This document shows positions 36,801 to 51,800 of a DNA stretch of 64,000 bases, piece by piece (position 1 is the first letter of the stretch; each line of letters starts with the position of its first letter). The notes under the pieces were generated by a model. That model searched no databases, was not told the DNA's origin, and worked only from the letters and a program-made list of their open reading frames with translations. Origin of the DNA: Lutraria lutraria (Eukaryota; Mollusca; Bivalvia; Venerida; Mactridae); contig OZ026834.1 in the NCBI GenBank assembly GCA_964023205.1, forward strand, positions 27,938,756 to 28,002,755, given 5' to 3'. The position numbers and the translations under genes were made by a program.

Positions 36801-39800
36801 GACAGTCAAAAAAATTCATCACAGTCATTCAAATTCTTGGTTTGATTCATTTTGAACATGATACTGATTGCAGAAAAATTATGTCTGACTTGGAAGTCCA
36901 TAATTTTGTGTAAACAAAGCATCAGCATTGAGATTAGCATTTCAAATTGCATGAATTGTTATTAATTTTAAGCCGATTTTAGCCATATTTTACCAGTAAC
37001 CTGTACTTTATTTTTCAGATAAGTTGAAACGATCCGCACTGATTCATGCTGTGTTAAATGGTAACACACATGTAGCCTCATATTTACTGAATATAGGGGC
37101 TGACCCAAACAGAGCTGACTCATCAGGTAACACTGTAGTTCACTATGCTGCTGCCTATGGATGGATATTCTGTCTGAAACTTCTAGATGAAGCTGGAGCT
37201 AATCTTGAAGTTGCTAATCAGTGGAAGGTAAGGGCCGTTTATCCATTGAAATTAGTGTGGTGCTGACAGTATTGTTAACTGGGCTTTTCTTTTTATTTTG
37301 GAGAAGGCGCCCTAGCTATTGATATGGGGATGGAATAGCAGGTTAAAGCCTCTTCTGGCAAAAAAATTTAGGAATGAAATTTTTAAGGAGTGAAACTTCA
37401 GGCAATGGCAAATATAATGTGAATCAGAATTATTCTGTTTAGTCATGAATGTAGAAACAGTATAGAAAGTTAATAGTATATTTCTTGAGTTCATCTAGTT
37501 AAGATCCTACTGTACAAACATCATACCAACATTAACATGCTAACATGTAAATGAAAAATTCCGACAAGTCAAACAACAAGAATGCCTTAAAGATAAGCCT
37601 AGTGCACTGTGCATATGTAAATATTCAGGCTTATCTGACAACAAAATTAATTAGTCAATATAATATTGTCTTGACTGATGCTTGTTATGGGGTACACATC
37701 CCCTTAAATGATAGGTAATGTTTGTAAGAGAAAATCATGGCCCTGTTGTGGTTGTTTAGAATTAGAATTATTGATTGGATTTGCAAGATAGAAATCAGGA
37801 GAGGTTAGTGTGACAAGTTAAAGAGACTGCTATGTTTTTCCAATAATGAGATGAATGTTTCGTTTGCATTATATAACGGTTTCAATTCTAATCACTGAGC
37901 AGAACTTAAAATCAATATCAATTAAGCATGGTTTGATTGTGCACAAGTTGACAATCTAGGAATTGCTTTTATACTGTTTATTGTTTCTATTTCAGACTTC
38001 GCCTGTTGGTATTGCTTTCCTCAAAGGTCATATTGGTATTGTTGATTTCTTGCTTAAGCATAAAGGAGTGGACATCAATTTCAGAAATGATGCTGGTAGG
38101 TTACACAATGTTCTCATTTACATCATAATAATTTTTTTGTCCTACCTGCTTGTAGTGAGCTCAACATAGTTGCCACATTGGTGTTTTGTGCGGTGTATGT
38201 TTGGCTGTTTGTCCATCCTTCCAGATTATGCTTGTCCAGAACATTAATCTGTCATTAGAAGGGGTTTTTGAAAATGACTTGGCACAAATATTCCTTGTGA
38301 TGCAACAGTGTGTCATACCTATGGCCCAAAGGTCAAGGTCACACATTAAGGTCAAATGTAAAAAAATTGATCTGTAATATTTCATCAAGATCATTACACG
38401 GAAAACAAGGATGCAATGACTATCCTAAATTGCCAATGGTATATATGGGAAAGTCAGTATTGACATTACATTTATACTTCTAAAATCTCTGTGGACCTAT
38501 TTGTGTCACATGATTGATATCTATAGGTATAATCAAATATTTTGATACCCCACAATGATTTTTGTGAGCGCATCTCATACTATATAATGTATGTTGATGG
38601 AATTTTTTGTTAAGGAATATATTGAATACCTCAGGTTTGACTTTGACAAGTGTGGCTGCCAGCAGTACACTAACTGAGGGATTACTGGAACAGTTCAAAT
38701 ACCTGATCGACAAGAAGGCTGACCCTACCATAAAAGACGTTAATGGAATGGACTCGGTAAGTTTTTACAGTATTTAATGCAGAAGAAATAAAACTATTAG
38801 TTGATGTTTGATGAATTGTACTGAAAGCTTACCTAATGGTATGTCCTTTAATGACTGTGTTGGCTGTTATTGTACCAATGTTCAGCTTGATCCTAGAAAA
38901 AAATAGTTGGGTTCACTTCTTGTGCCAACCCTTCAGTTTCTAAAACCAAATTAAAGGTATGTAAACATTTTGGGACAAACTATAATACCTCCAGTGTTTA
39001 AATTTGAGGCCGCAAGAGGCCAAATGGACTGCTTAGAAATGAAAATTGGCCGTCTAGAAATACCACATATATCATTTGCAATGTTGGAAATGAGTATGAA
39101 AAGCCTCCTTTAATCAAGGTTTGGCCCCTTACAGGAAAACTTAATGAAAACCCTGCAACCTACCTATCTTATTATTTTTGTTCAAATATCCATAAACATC
39201 AATGGCAGACATTTGTATGGACTGTTTACATATTCTGATCTACTTTTTCAGCTGCACCATTTGGCCATGAATAAGGTGACTGAGAGTAGAGGCAATTGTT
39301 GGGGCTATTCAGAGGAAAAGGTAATAGAATTTATATCAATCAATAAACCCCCGCAAACGAAGTATGAAAGGGGATATATTGTACTCACTTTGTCGGTTGA
39401 TCGTCAGTCTGTCCGCATACTATTTCTCAAGTTTGTGGAGTGAACTACATCCACATTCCTTAAGCGATTTTGCAATGAAATTTAAAATATGTCAGAACCT
39501 TGAAATGTAGATGTGCAAGACACAATTTCCATGCCCATTCCATTCCATATATAATACATTTCAGAGTTATGTCCCCTTGAACTTAGCCATATAGTGAACA
39601 GTGGCATTCTTAGTGTCAAAGCGGAGGCAGAGGTATAAGTCACTTCTATGGCAACTTATACTCAAAGGCCTTCTTAGTTTTTCACTTCCACATCTTCTTT
39701 GTTGAAAGCTGAACTATCGGAAAGCTGAAATATCGTTAAGCTTTCCATAGCAGTCACTCACTCAGCGCGCATTAATTTTTATGTGGACCTAAGTAACACA

Positions 39801-42800
39801 TTTTTCTAACTAGTCCCCAATTCCAAGTTGCAGTGAAAGTCTATGTATGGTCAATGCCAATGAGTTCTTCAAGTACTGAGATAAAAATTTGTAAGCAACT
39901 GAATAAGGCTTTGGTGTTAAAGCCCCATTAGCTTTTTGCTGTAGAAAAATATATGCAAAAACATTTAATTGCTGATATTATCCCAAGATAATTATAACCG
40001 ACGAAACAAGCCCTTTTTCGTCTGAAAACACTATTTCACTGTGATTTTTGCTTTTGTAAACTTGAAATATGTAGAGCGTGTGACGTCACTTTACTACGTG
40101 TGCATAGCACGACTGCGGGGAAAACACAAGTGTTCTATAAATAGTATTTATTTCAATGATATTGAAAAAAATACGATAGTGGTTTCGGAAACATTTTTTC
40201 TTGCTATTAAGTATGCATGGGAGGAAAACACCGGATTCCTCTGTTATAGAACAAGCAGAAACTATTAGGACCAATACATTTATAAGCTTATGGGACTTTA
40301 AACTTGTGAATATACTCAAATATGTCATGTAAATAATTTCTTTTTCTAGAAAAAAGATATGGATGAAGGGAAGATGGATTTAACAGTAAAAATTGCCAAG
40401 TTGTTGATTGATGGCGGTTGCGATCCCACTGCTGAAACAGAGGATGGTAAAACTGCCTTGATGTTAGCTATTGAAAAGGTAATTGAATTGTTTTCATTTA
40501 TTTTAACATAAATGATTTTGCATTAAAGATGAGGAAAAGTTGGAAAGCATTCAGTCCATATAGTACTACCAAGGTTTCACATATGAGATAAGGTTACACA
40601 CTGTCCGTAGTGCTTTATGAATACTTGGAATTAAGTTTCATTTATTGACAAATTTAACGTAGTACATTTTGTAAGATGGAAATACTCAGGTATTGAGAGA
40701 TGGATATAAAAAGTTGCTGTTGTTGATTCCGCCTCCGTGGTCAAGTGGTTAAGGTCGCTGACTTCAAATCACTGTAATCTCTCACTGATAGAGGTCATGG
40801 AATCGAGCACCGCTTCCGACCATGTCTCTTCATGTGAGAAAGTAGCAGTTGCTTACGGAGGATGGGAGTCTAGTACTGGTTCTTCCCAGGAACAATGGTT
40901 AAGTGAACTGTCTGCCTCATATGACTCAGACTGTTGAAAAAGGGAGTAAAACTCGAATATACAAACAAACAATCCTATTGTTGATAGATATTTTATTGTT
41001 GTTATTGCATCTCATACCATTTATGTTTCAGTTGAACATCAAACTTGTCAAGTACCTGGTTGATGTTGGTGGAACTGTAACATCACACAAGTCTGATTCA
41101 GGAAAGACGATACTACATCTCATGGCAGATCTCTGCATGGAGTCGGATCTTAGTCCCATTCTTAAAATACTCATGGAACCGGTGTGTAAAATATTTGATC
41201 AAATATCTAATATTAGAAGGGAATTAGAAGGAAACGTCATAAAGTACAAGTAAAAGGTCAAAATGACGGGATTCCATGCAATCTCATGGGTTAAACCTCG
41301 GCTCTATTTGGAATTATGGAATGTGGGCTTTTCATTGGTAGAGAAACATGCCACAATATGAGTGAAGGCAACATCCCAAAATGAGCAGCAATTCAATTGT
41401 ACTTGAATATCATTATTTTGAATCAGACAAATATTAGATAGTTATTAATAAAATACTAGTGAAATTCATATTGGCATAGTTCCTTGTCCTCCACGGGCTC
41501 TGGCCAATGTACAGAACCTCGGACAAATTACTCAGCCAGTGTGAATTTCCCTAATTAATGACATTATAGTTTCACAGTCTCCGAGCTTACCCACAAGCCC
41601 ATACCCCTAGGGCTAGTAAATTTCTATTTGGGCTAGTGAACTTTCTCAAAATTGTTTATTCAGGCTAGTGGTAAAATGTCTATTTTTATGAGCCCTCTGA
41701 AAGTTCAGGCCAGTGTTTCATAAAAATTAGTTCAAACACTGGTATAATTGATTGAGTTGTACATAATTTGTGTTATTGTGGTTTAGTTCTTCTCCATATT
41801 TTTACTGAGTTTAATTCATTCATATTTGTTGAAATGACCTCAGTGAATTTTTTTGCTATATTTACTGCCGAATATGGGCAGTTCCCTTGTAAAATTTCCT
41901 TCATTTTCTTCCTAAAATGGCCGGAATTTTCCCCTAACAAGAAGTGTTTTCCACATGATCATGTAAAAAGAAGAAAAATACAACATTTTCACACCATTGT
42001 CACCAATTACAGTGAAGTAATATTATATTTATGATTTAAACAACTAAATAATCACATATTCTTTAGAAATGAATGTTATTATATATTCCCAATTTGAAAT
42101 TTGGTGCTTTAAATTTCCCCTTTTGATGGGCATGGGCAGTGAGAAAACTTTGGAAAAAAATCACTGAACCTTTTGAAAATGAACAGTAAACAGGTTTGTC
42201 AGAGGGTGCTTCCATGAATTTCTATTCACAACAACACTCTCCTACATTACTAGGAAATGACTGACCAACCCTCTGATTATTTTTCAATTTTTATTTATGA
42301 CGCCAAAAATATCAATATTGAAAATCACATGTGTTACCTACAGATGACTCTTATATTGTAACATGCAAGTCTTCTTTATCTTATTCTAAGCTATTTTACT
42401 TGGTATTTTCCCCCTTTGCACAGCTATGAAATAGATATATTCATCTATTCAAAAAAAATCCATCAGGAGTGTTTTCATAATGTGGGTTGTTCATAATTTT
42501 CTTGTCTTGTTTATTTTATTGACTTAATTCATGATTCTTCAATTCTCACAGAAACAGAGTGCTCAGGAAGTGAAAACAGTGAAAGATTCCTCTAAAGTAG
42601 TGGTTGAGAACGGTGATAGTGGAGATTCTTCACGGAAGTCTGAAGCAATGGAAGTAGACTCTGTGCCAGCAAAAACTGATGACAAGAAAGATGAAAACAA
42701 ACCAACTGTTAATGGTGAAGGAGATGGAAAGGAAGGTAGGTTTATGTTGTCAGTTTTAGTGCATGGGCAGGATTTTGTAGTCAGTGTTGGTATGGACTTA

Positions 42801-45800
42801 CCTCACCTATTCAGGACTTGTAGTGAGTTGGCTGTCTTGACGTTTCTTAGATGCATGAGGTATGGACCTCGTAAATAAAATATCTAAATGGTCGGTACAT
42901 TCTGAACTTTTCTATACTTATTAGTTTCCAAGTATTTTGACTGCTACTCATAAAATCTTGGGTGAACGGATATTTATATTATGTTATTAGCCTCAATATT
43001 TTAGAGAAGAATTATGGCACTTATATACTTGAAAAGAATGAAATTAGAAGCAGCAGTGAAAGTTTTCTGATAGGTAGGAAATTCCGTAAATTGCAGGCCT
43101 GGACTAAACTGGTTTTTATTGTTTCTGCAGTTCCACTGTTAAAATATCGGATAATCTGTTTTTTCAAAATTTTCAACATCATTCATGTAGTAGTAAATTT
43201 TAACTTATTTAATATTTTGTAATTGTAATTATGCCTGTTGTTTGTTTTTAGATAAACCAGTCAATGGTATGGAAGTGGATGAAGAAAAACATCCAAAATT
43301 AGCCAAAGTGAATTCAATAGCCTCCCAGGAAGATATATGGCCAATCATGGCTACAGAACTTGACCATCAGGGTTATACACCTTTATTACTGGCTTGTAAA
43401 ATTTATAGAGATTTCAAGGTAATGTTCTGTTGTAAGATTCAAATGAGTTGATATTCGCACATTGTCTGAAAAAAACAAACCCTAGCTACCATATGGCATT
43501 TTACTTAAAATCTGTTCCACAACAGTCTGGACCAGTCAGTTTCAGTTACATTTCAATTTATTTTTTGTTGGAAGTGTTAAATTTTGTAATAGCCATTTTT
43601 AAAACATATGTTATTGTTACTTGGTTTAATATGTCTAAGGCTTTAAGCCTTGTTTTAGAAAGAGCTGTGATTTTTTAGCAAAATAACAGTTATTTAATGA
43701 AAATATTTCAAGATTTGGCAAAGTTATGGTCAATTTAATCTGCTCTGAAGGATTTTTTTTAATACAATCTTGAGTTATATATGGAAAAAATGTTGTTAAA
43801 GGCCTTTTGATTGGCAAAAGTGGTCGGCTGCATTTTGATTTTCAGGATTTTTAATTTGACTCTATTGACACTCCTGTTCAAACTTAAGTTAATTAAGGTA
43901 ATAATGTGGCCAAAGGCCTCTTGTTCTGACAAAAATGGTCGGTTGCATATGATTTACAGGATTTTTAATTTGTCTCTATTGACACCCATTAATGTTTGTA
44001 ACTAATTTGATTGTTTCACAGAAATCAGGGTATATGTCTGATGACGAAGTGAAACAAAGTAGCAAGAATGGTCGCAATTTTATATCATCTCTGATAGAGC
44101 TGACAGGTGCTGATGTGACAATGACAGTGAAAGAGAAAGTTTTTCCAGGTGATGTACCTGCCAAAGAGGAAGAAAAATACACAAAAGATGGTAATTATTT
44201 TGATTGATTTAATTGTCTTAATTTTAGCTATTGAGGTCTGTAAAAGTCTCTGCAAGCCATATATGCTTTTATATCTTTTTCATTGTTGTTTTAATGTTTT
44301 GCAACTGTATGTCATTTTAAGACCACTCTGGAGTCAACCAATTGGAGGTTTAATGGTTTATAGATTTCCAATCTTGTATTTTTATTGATTGACTAGAATT
44401 CCTGGACCCATGACCTTTGAACTACAAACATCATAAGTTTCACAATATGAAAATTGGTGCATTTGTTTTGTTGTGTAATTTTCCTGATCACTGTTGGATT
44501 ATTTACCTATAGGTACTTTTGATTATTTGTAATAGGCTGCCACATTTAGGATTATATGTAAAAAAATCATTTGATGTTCTGTTGATATATGTGATAGCCT
44601 GTCACATTTACACTTTCTAAGATTAAAAAGAGAAAAGCATTTAAGGTGCTGTTGATATATGTAATAGCCTGTCATGTTTTCACTTCCTAGGTAAATGCTC
44701 TGTGTTACATCTCCTGCTTCATGTTGGACATGAAGTTGTTGAGGGATTGAACAATGAAGGTCTTCAGTTGATGTGTAAACACAAACCCAACACAGAATTA
44801 CGTAATCTGAATGACCAGACAGCTTTGGCTATAGCCATAGAGGCCAAGTCAGTGTCAGCAGTGGCTATATTGGTAAATATATTCCAGCAATTTCAAGTGT
44901 TTGATTTTTAACAAATTTTCATATTATAAAAAAGATGTTAGGGAAACTTGTTTTTTATAATTCAGTACTCATTTCTGCTTTACACTTGTAAATTTAATTT
45001 TCGTAAATTTGTTACTTAAATTTGTAGAAAAATTTCCCGTTTTGTTGTTGTTGTAGATCAAAGCAGGTGCTGACCCTAATACTGTATATGGAACTGAGGC
45101 TGGAGGATTTTTCACACCACTACATAAAGCTGCAGAGTATGTATCATGACTATGTTTATACTTGATACTGCGCCTTCAATCATGAATACATTATAATTAT
45201 GTTTGTTACTTGATTGTCAGAAATTTATTATAGCCCCTTTTGAAGAGAAGGGGGTATATTGCTTTGCACATATTGGTCAGTAAGTTGGTCGGTCTGTTGA
45301 TAACCAAACATTGTCAGGGCAATAACTATAGAACTATTTGGCCTAAGTTTCTCATATTTCGTTGGGAAGTTAGTCATCACATGTAGATGACCCCTATCAA
45401 AGGTCAAGGACATACTATCCAGTTGGCCTTTAGGGGGCATCTGCGTTACTTCACAAACACTTCTTGTTAGTTGGTATAAAACACAGTCAATTGACTTATT
45501 GGTCATCTGTTAACATGGGGCATCCACAAAGTAAGAAATTCTTTGGCACTCATTTATTGATCTTTATGTCTCAATAAGTTATTAAATGAAGGTTGTTTTG
45601 ATATTTTGTCTTTTGAGGATATGTTGTGCTACTTCTGTATACCCAAGCATGATGAATTACCTGAGGTAGTTGAAAATTATAACTTCATAATTCTTGTTGG
45701 TATTTTGGATTTAATTATGAATTAATATTAATGAAGAAATTGTGATAATATTGTAGGTATGGTAGTGTGAAAATGGTGAAAATGTTGATAGATGCTGGAG

Positions 45801-48800
45801 CAGATGTGAATAAACCTAATTCTAAAACTGAAGAGTTCCCTCTTGATCTTGCTGTGCATTTTAGAGGTAAAGGTCTCTTAATTGAATTGCCATATTTTGC
45901 CATGTTATTCTTAGTTGATGGTAACATTTACTTACTGTGATAAAACTTGTTATTGTTTTGGTTTGGTTTGCAAGACCCACATAGGATGATTGAATGGATT
46001 TCCTACAAGTTAGATAATTTAATATGAAGGGATGAACTAAGGTTGCTGTGTGTTAATTCTTGAACACCAAGTTTTTTTATCATTTAAAGTGTAGAACTTT
46101 GATGGTTGACCAAGAGCTTAATGGATTAGGTGATTCAGTTCAGAGAATGCAAATAACTGTCTGAAACTATTTGTTGCACCCTTACATAGACAGGGCAATA
46201 ATTTTAGAGCTTACTTCAAGTTTATTCTGAAGACTTTGGAGAACTTTAGTGACAAAAATGGCATGTTCCTTGATTCAAAACATCACACGATACATTGGGC
46301 TTTTGTTTTTATGCCCCTGCCATTCGGCCTTGTCCGTCTGTTCAAATTCTGAGTGATAACTCGAGAAGTATTTCATGGATTGGTTTCATATTTTGCATGA
46401 AGGTGTATAATAATAAGATACAGGTCAAGTTTGATACATTAAAATCCAAACATTTTCACAGTTTTTGACTTAGCTCTCAGCAGGGAGCATTTGTGTCGTC
46501 TGGACATATTTCGAGTTTACCCTGTAGATAGATAAAAAATTATTACGTAATATTTCATTGTAAATTTGTGTTTATTTCAGGTGAGGAAAGTGCTGTTATT
46601 GAGATCGCCAGACTGTTACTGGATGCTCGTGCTCAGTTGAATGAGGGTAAACACACAGTTCTACACACTGCAGTGTTATCTAATGTAGGATCTTCTAACG
46701 CTAGTACTGAGCTTGAAGAATTCCTCATTTCTCGAGGTGCTGATGTATGTAGTAAAGATGAGAAGCAGAGATTGCCACTGCATTATGCATTTATCTCTAA
46801 AAATGAGTAAGTTGCTTAAGAATTTCACAAAACTTCGTCATTTAAGATCTTTTGAGGTCGATAATTATTTGTCAGAAGTCACCAACTCTGGCTGATATAG
46901 TATGTGTGGAATTTTTTCGGCATTCAAGTTTATAGAAGTCCCATTATATGTCCACATTTACGTCTATATATTTGTTCAATAGTTCACCAATAGTTCTTAC
47001 CTGTTCGGGCAGGTACACATACCTCTTTTACTTAGTCTCTGATTGACAAAGAAGACTTCTATGTAATCATTTTTTGATGCCATGTTAAATAAGGTTTGAA
47101 GTTACAAATTAGTGTCTTCATTCCCAGTATTTTGAATTTGGTTGTTTGGAAAGCTAAGCTTCACAATAGGGATCATGGATAGCAAACAATGTATAGAGAT
47201 TGTAGAATTTCCATTCGTCCTGCTGATTGCTTAGGCAGAAAATTGCTCTACCTTAGATCCATACAAGGGAACGAAAACACATATATTTCTTAACACAGCG
47301 CTCATTACTATACAAAAGTCACTCTCGTTTCTCTTCTTATTTTATTTGGATGATACGTAAGTTTTTACATTAAATGCTTTCTTCTTTTTATTTCAGCCCT
47401 AACTCACGTTCACAATTAGATCCTATAGAATTATGTAGTGTTCTAACTGATGCGATGCAAAATAAGGAACTGGATGCACAAGATGAGAAAGGTCTCTCTC
47501 CTCTACATATGGCTGCTATGAGGGGCGCAACAATCTGTTGTGTACATCTTTTACAGGTATGATACTACATAAGTTCTTGGTACTTATAGCCATTTAGAGA
47601 CCCTCTAACAAAGTTGCTAAAATATTGTCCATGGAGTCATATTAAGCCCCACCCAAAGTGTCACATTTTTACATAGGAAAATAATATATAAAAAATCTAC
47701 TTGTCTGCAAGCACTATGTTTTGAGCTTAGATATTTGGCATGAAGCAACATCTAGAAACCCTTTAACAAAGTTGCTAAAATTATATCCCGGAGGTCTATT
47801 TTCCAGTATTTTTTATTTGCTGCAGCACAAAGTTAAATCAAATTCACAAGCGATATTGCTATAACTCATTTCTCAGGTGAACATCCCAGGGCCACTTGGC
47901 CCTCTTGTTCCATTCAATTCTTTTTGATTGTCTATCGAAAATTTCAGTAAAAATTACCTTACTGTAAGCGAATATTTATAGTTGAAGGTGTTCTTAAGAT
48001 CTTTGAAACATTTTAATGTAAAATGCGTGACACCGGTTCTTGATGTTTTCATCCGTGTTGGTGTCAAGAAATGTGGGTTTCTGTATTTACTGTTGTCTAC
48101 TAATTACTGTTAATTGTTTCTTATTCTTTAGAGGGGTGTGTCTATTCTTGGGACGGACATTAATGGTCATACAGCATTATCACTGGCAGTACAGTATAAA
48201 CATGACAGGTGAGCAATGACCCTGTTAATTTATTTACGTTTATATGTATTCGGCTTGGTTTGTTTGGCATTCTCTAGTCTGACCCATCAAAAAATGGTCA
48301 ACAAAGGAAAACATAAGATGTCTTTCACTTCCTGTCCCATCGCATATCTTGTTAAGGCTGTAACATGGTTGTTTATTGATGGATTTCAAAATAACTTGAT
48401 AGCGTGATTTTTCACCAAGGTCAAGGTCACCTTTAAAGGTCAGATATGGAGTTTGCTTTGTCTGGGCTGATGTGTTGTGAGCAAAAGCAAGAGCTGTAAC
48501 TACAGGTCAAGGTCACACTTGAAGGTCGAAAGACAAATATGGGGCGGTAACATGGACAAGCCTGTGTCAAAGTGGTGTGTTTGGGTATTCGTCATGTCTA
48601 TGTCAAGCTCTAGTTGTCTTAACTCTGCCCCCATTCAAAGAAAAGGGGATATATTGCTTTGCACATGTCGATCAGTCATTAGGTCGGTTGGTCCATTACC
48701 ATACCTTTTTCCCGACTGTATTAGTTTTGTTTTACAAAATAAATCTATTCTGACTTGTTAGGAGATAAAATGTTTCCTGCATTTTGTGTTGCGTTAAATG

Positions 48801-51800
48801 GAATAGAAGTTAATATGTTTGTCTTGAATCCTTTCTTACAGTTGTGCAATAATGTTGTTGCAAAAGGGAGCTACTGTGGTTTCTAACATTGTTATACCGC
48901 CACCAGTAGATAAAGACAAAACTGATTATTATACAACCAACTCTGGCAAGAAAATACCAATATGGAAATGGAAACGGTCAAGATATGTTGACCAGTTAAC
49001 CAAGCCGGAAGTGTTTGATACTTACGAGGTATTTATCACTGTTAGATATTATGTAACTTGCATGTAGCAGTCTAATGATTGTGTCAAATTGAAATACTGT
49101 CAAATGTTACAGTTATTTAGTTTTTGGTGTTCAAACTGTTCGAGAAGTATTATCGTGTGGAAAAGCAAGATTTAAAAAAAATTTAATGTACCTAGTAGAG
49201 ATCAATATATATCGGTAAATCATTTTACACCAGTTTTCCATCTTTGAATAAGGTACAGTTACTGAACTTTAGCTGTACCTAGATAAAAAGAGAGACTTTT
49301 AGTGTTCATTTTTAAATGCAAAACTTACAATGCTGCTAACTTTTCATTAAAATATTTGTCTGAAAATGTTGGCATGGGAGTCTGAAATGTTGGCATGGGA
49401 GTCTAAAGTGTGGACATTTTTCTCAAAAGTGAAAGATAAAAAGGTCCTTGGCATCTGGTTGGACAACAAACATGTATATATATCTAAGAAGAATTCATCA
49501 AACTGATAGCGGTCTCTCATTCTCCAACGCCTGTCAGGCTGAAAATGAATATAAGTTTGTTTGGAGTGCTCCTACCTACTCATAAAAATCTCAGCAAATA
49601 ATGAAAATTAAATTTTTGGGGGCATTTTTGTTTTTACTATTGTTATATAGTAAGAAAAATCCCTACCTACCTACCTACCTACCCAGTGCTGGGCCAGAGC
49701 ACTCCAAACAAACTTATTTTTATTTTCAGACCTAAGATGCATCCCAATATGAAACTCTTAATGTATTGTATCAAATAGGTATCATAACGAAATTGTCTGA
49801 ATAATACCCAGCCCAAGTACCTAGTCTCAGAAGTGAAGTGACCCGCCTCCTTTGTCAAGTGGTTAAAGTCGCTGACTTCAAATCACTATAAACTCTCACT
49901 GATAGAGGGTCATGGGTTCAAGCCCTGCTACCGATCATGTCTCTTTATGTGAGAAACTAGGCAGTTGCTTACGGAGGATGGGAGTCGAGTACTGGTTCTT
50001 CCCAGGAGCAATGCTTAGGTGAACTGTCCACCTCATATGACACTGGTGTAAAACTTGTTATAAACTAACAAAATCAGAAGTGAAGTGTCTTTGAGGGCTG
50101 TTGTTATAGCATTATAAATATGGTATATTTCAGAGGGCAATACTAGGTGAACTGCAAGGTGTTGCACATATGGTTCTTGACAATATTGGACTTACTGGTA
50201 AAGCTGTTGAGGTAAGGCTTATCGAACATTTAGTTTTATAATAATACCCCCCCCCCCCCCCCTATAAAGTTTAGAGGTGGGGGTATACTGGAATCACCTT
50301 GTTTAATTTGGATCAATTGTAATATGAAACTTGAGATTGTTTATTGAATTTTCAGGCAGTTATGTGTTGTTTGATTGTTAAAACAACTAGATCTGGAGCT
50401 ATTCCCTAAAAGAAGACAATAATTTCTCATGAGCCAGTGCTGGTTATACTTGATTATATGAATTCGGACTTTATAGTGATGAAATAAACTAAGAATTTAT
50501 CCACAATAAATGATGTAGATCATATGCGTGACTTCATTCTAATTGGAATTACAACCTCTTAATGATTTTCCAGGCTGCTCTTCGAGTGAACAAATATCAT
50601 ATAGCATTACGCCATCTTCAACGTATAAAAGACAATGCTATTGTGAAAGATTATGTAAACAAAGATAAACAGAATCTTCTGCATATATTGGCCCTGGAAA
50701 CCTCTGCAGGGTTTGATCAAGCTCTTCAACTAAAGGTAAATAAATAATTTTGAGCTCTTCAATTAAAGGTAGAAAAAGTCGTTATTTTGCATATAATGAC
50801 TGGGCTTACTATAACATGGTGTTCGGGTGTTCTGAAATGGGAACCAATCCTTTCTATTGAATTATGATGATTTTTGCTTTATAAGTGATGACTGTGTTGA
50901 TGAGCAGTTTCAACTATACTTGTAAATTGCAATCAGTTGCTGTATACCTTATTCTTGTACTGGTAGGTCAATACTTTTAGATTTTGTATTAACTCTTTAA
51001 TTTGAGTAATTCTAATGAATATATGTTTAAAAATTAAGTTTAAAATGAATCTTTAACTTTTTTTATACTAGAACACAAGTGTTGCATGTGTTGAGTGTTT
51101 TATGTAAGACTGTTACAATGTTGTCAATTGTAGGTTGCTAAAGTTCTTGTTGAGAAGGGTGTGTCTCTGACAGCGAAGGATAAATACAATAGATACCCTC
51201 TTGTATATGTTGCTTTACAATACCAGCCTATAGATTTAGCCAAGTTCTTCCTTGGTATGTATGAAATTTTGTATTCTTTATTTAGATTGTTATGTAAATG
51301 TGGGGGCATTCCCTTCTATTTGTTTTCTGTTATAGTGTTATCTCCTGTTGAAGTAGAAGTTGACAACAAATTTTGTTTTGAATTTATAATGAACGAATTT
51401 AATTTTCGTTTGTTTTCCTATGAAAAGATATACTCGGCTGACTAGATCTTGTTATAAAAAAAGACTCATAGCCTTGCGACTTTTAATTTGTTTACACATT
51501 CTATTTATCTTATTGTGTAAAACCAAGATCCTTTATTTCACAGAAAGTAGCCGAGGTCTTGATCTAAATCAGAAAGATATATATGATAGAACTTTGGTGG
51601 CAGCATATTTTTGGAAACAGGATGAGCACGTAGTTGGTAATGCAGATCGAATGTAAGTCATTTATGCTATTTATGGTTTGGTAATTTCTTTGATATACAG
51701 CTCTAGTTATATAAAGTATGTCATACTGGTCTGAGATATCCAAGGTTTTATTATCTACCTGTGCAATCTTGTCACTCAAACCCTTTGGTTTTTGGATGTT

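Noticed and set aside
40737..40937. 66-codon frame
   Set aside because: Lies wholly in the SINE; the same region in the second copy does not keep a related frame.
49841..49930. tRNA gene
   Set aside because: Class III promoter boxes are present but stems are mismatched and the sequence continues into a SINE body shared with another copy.
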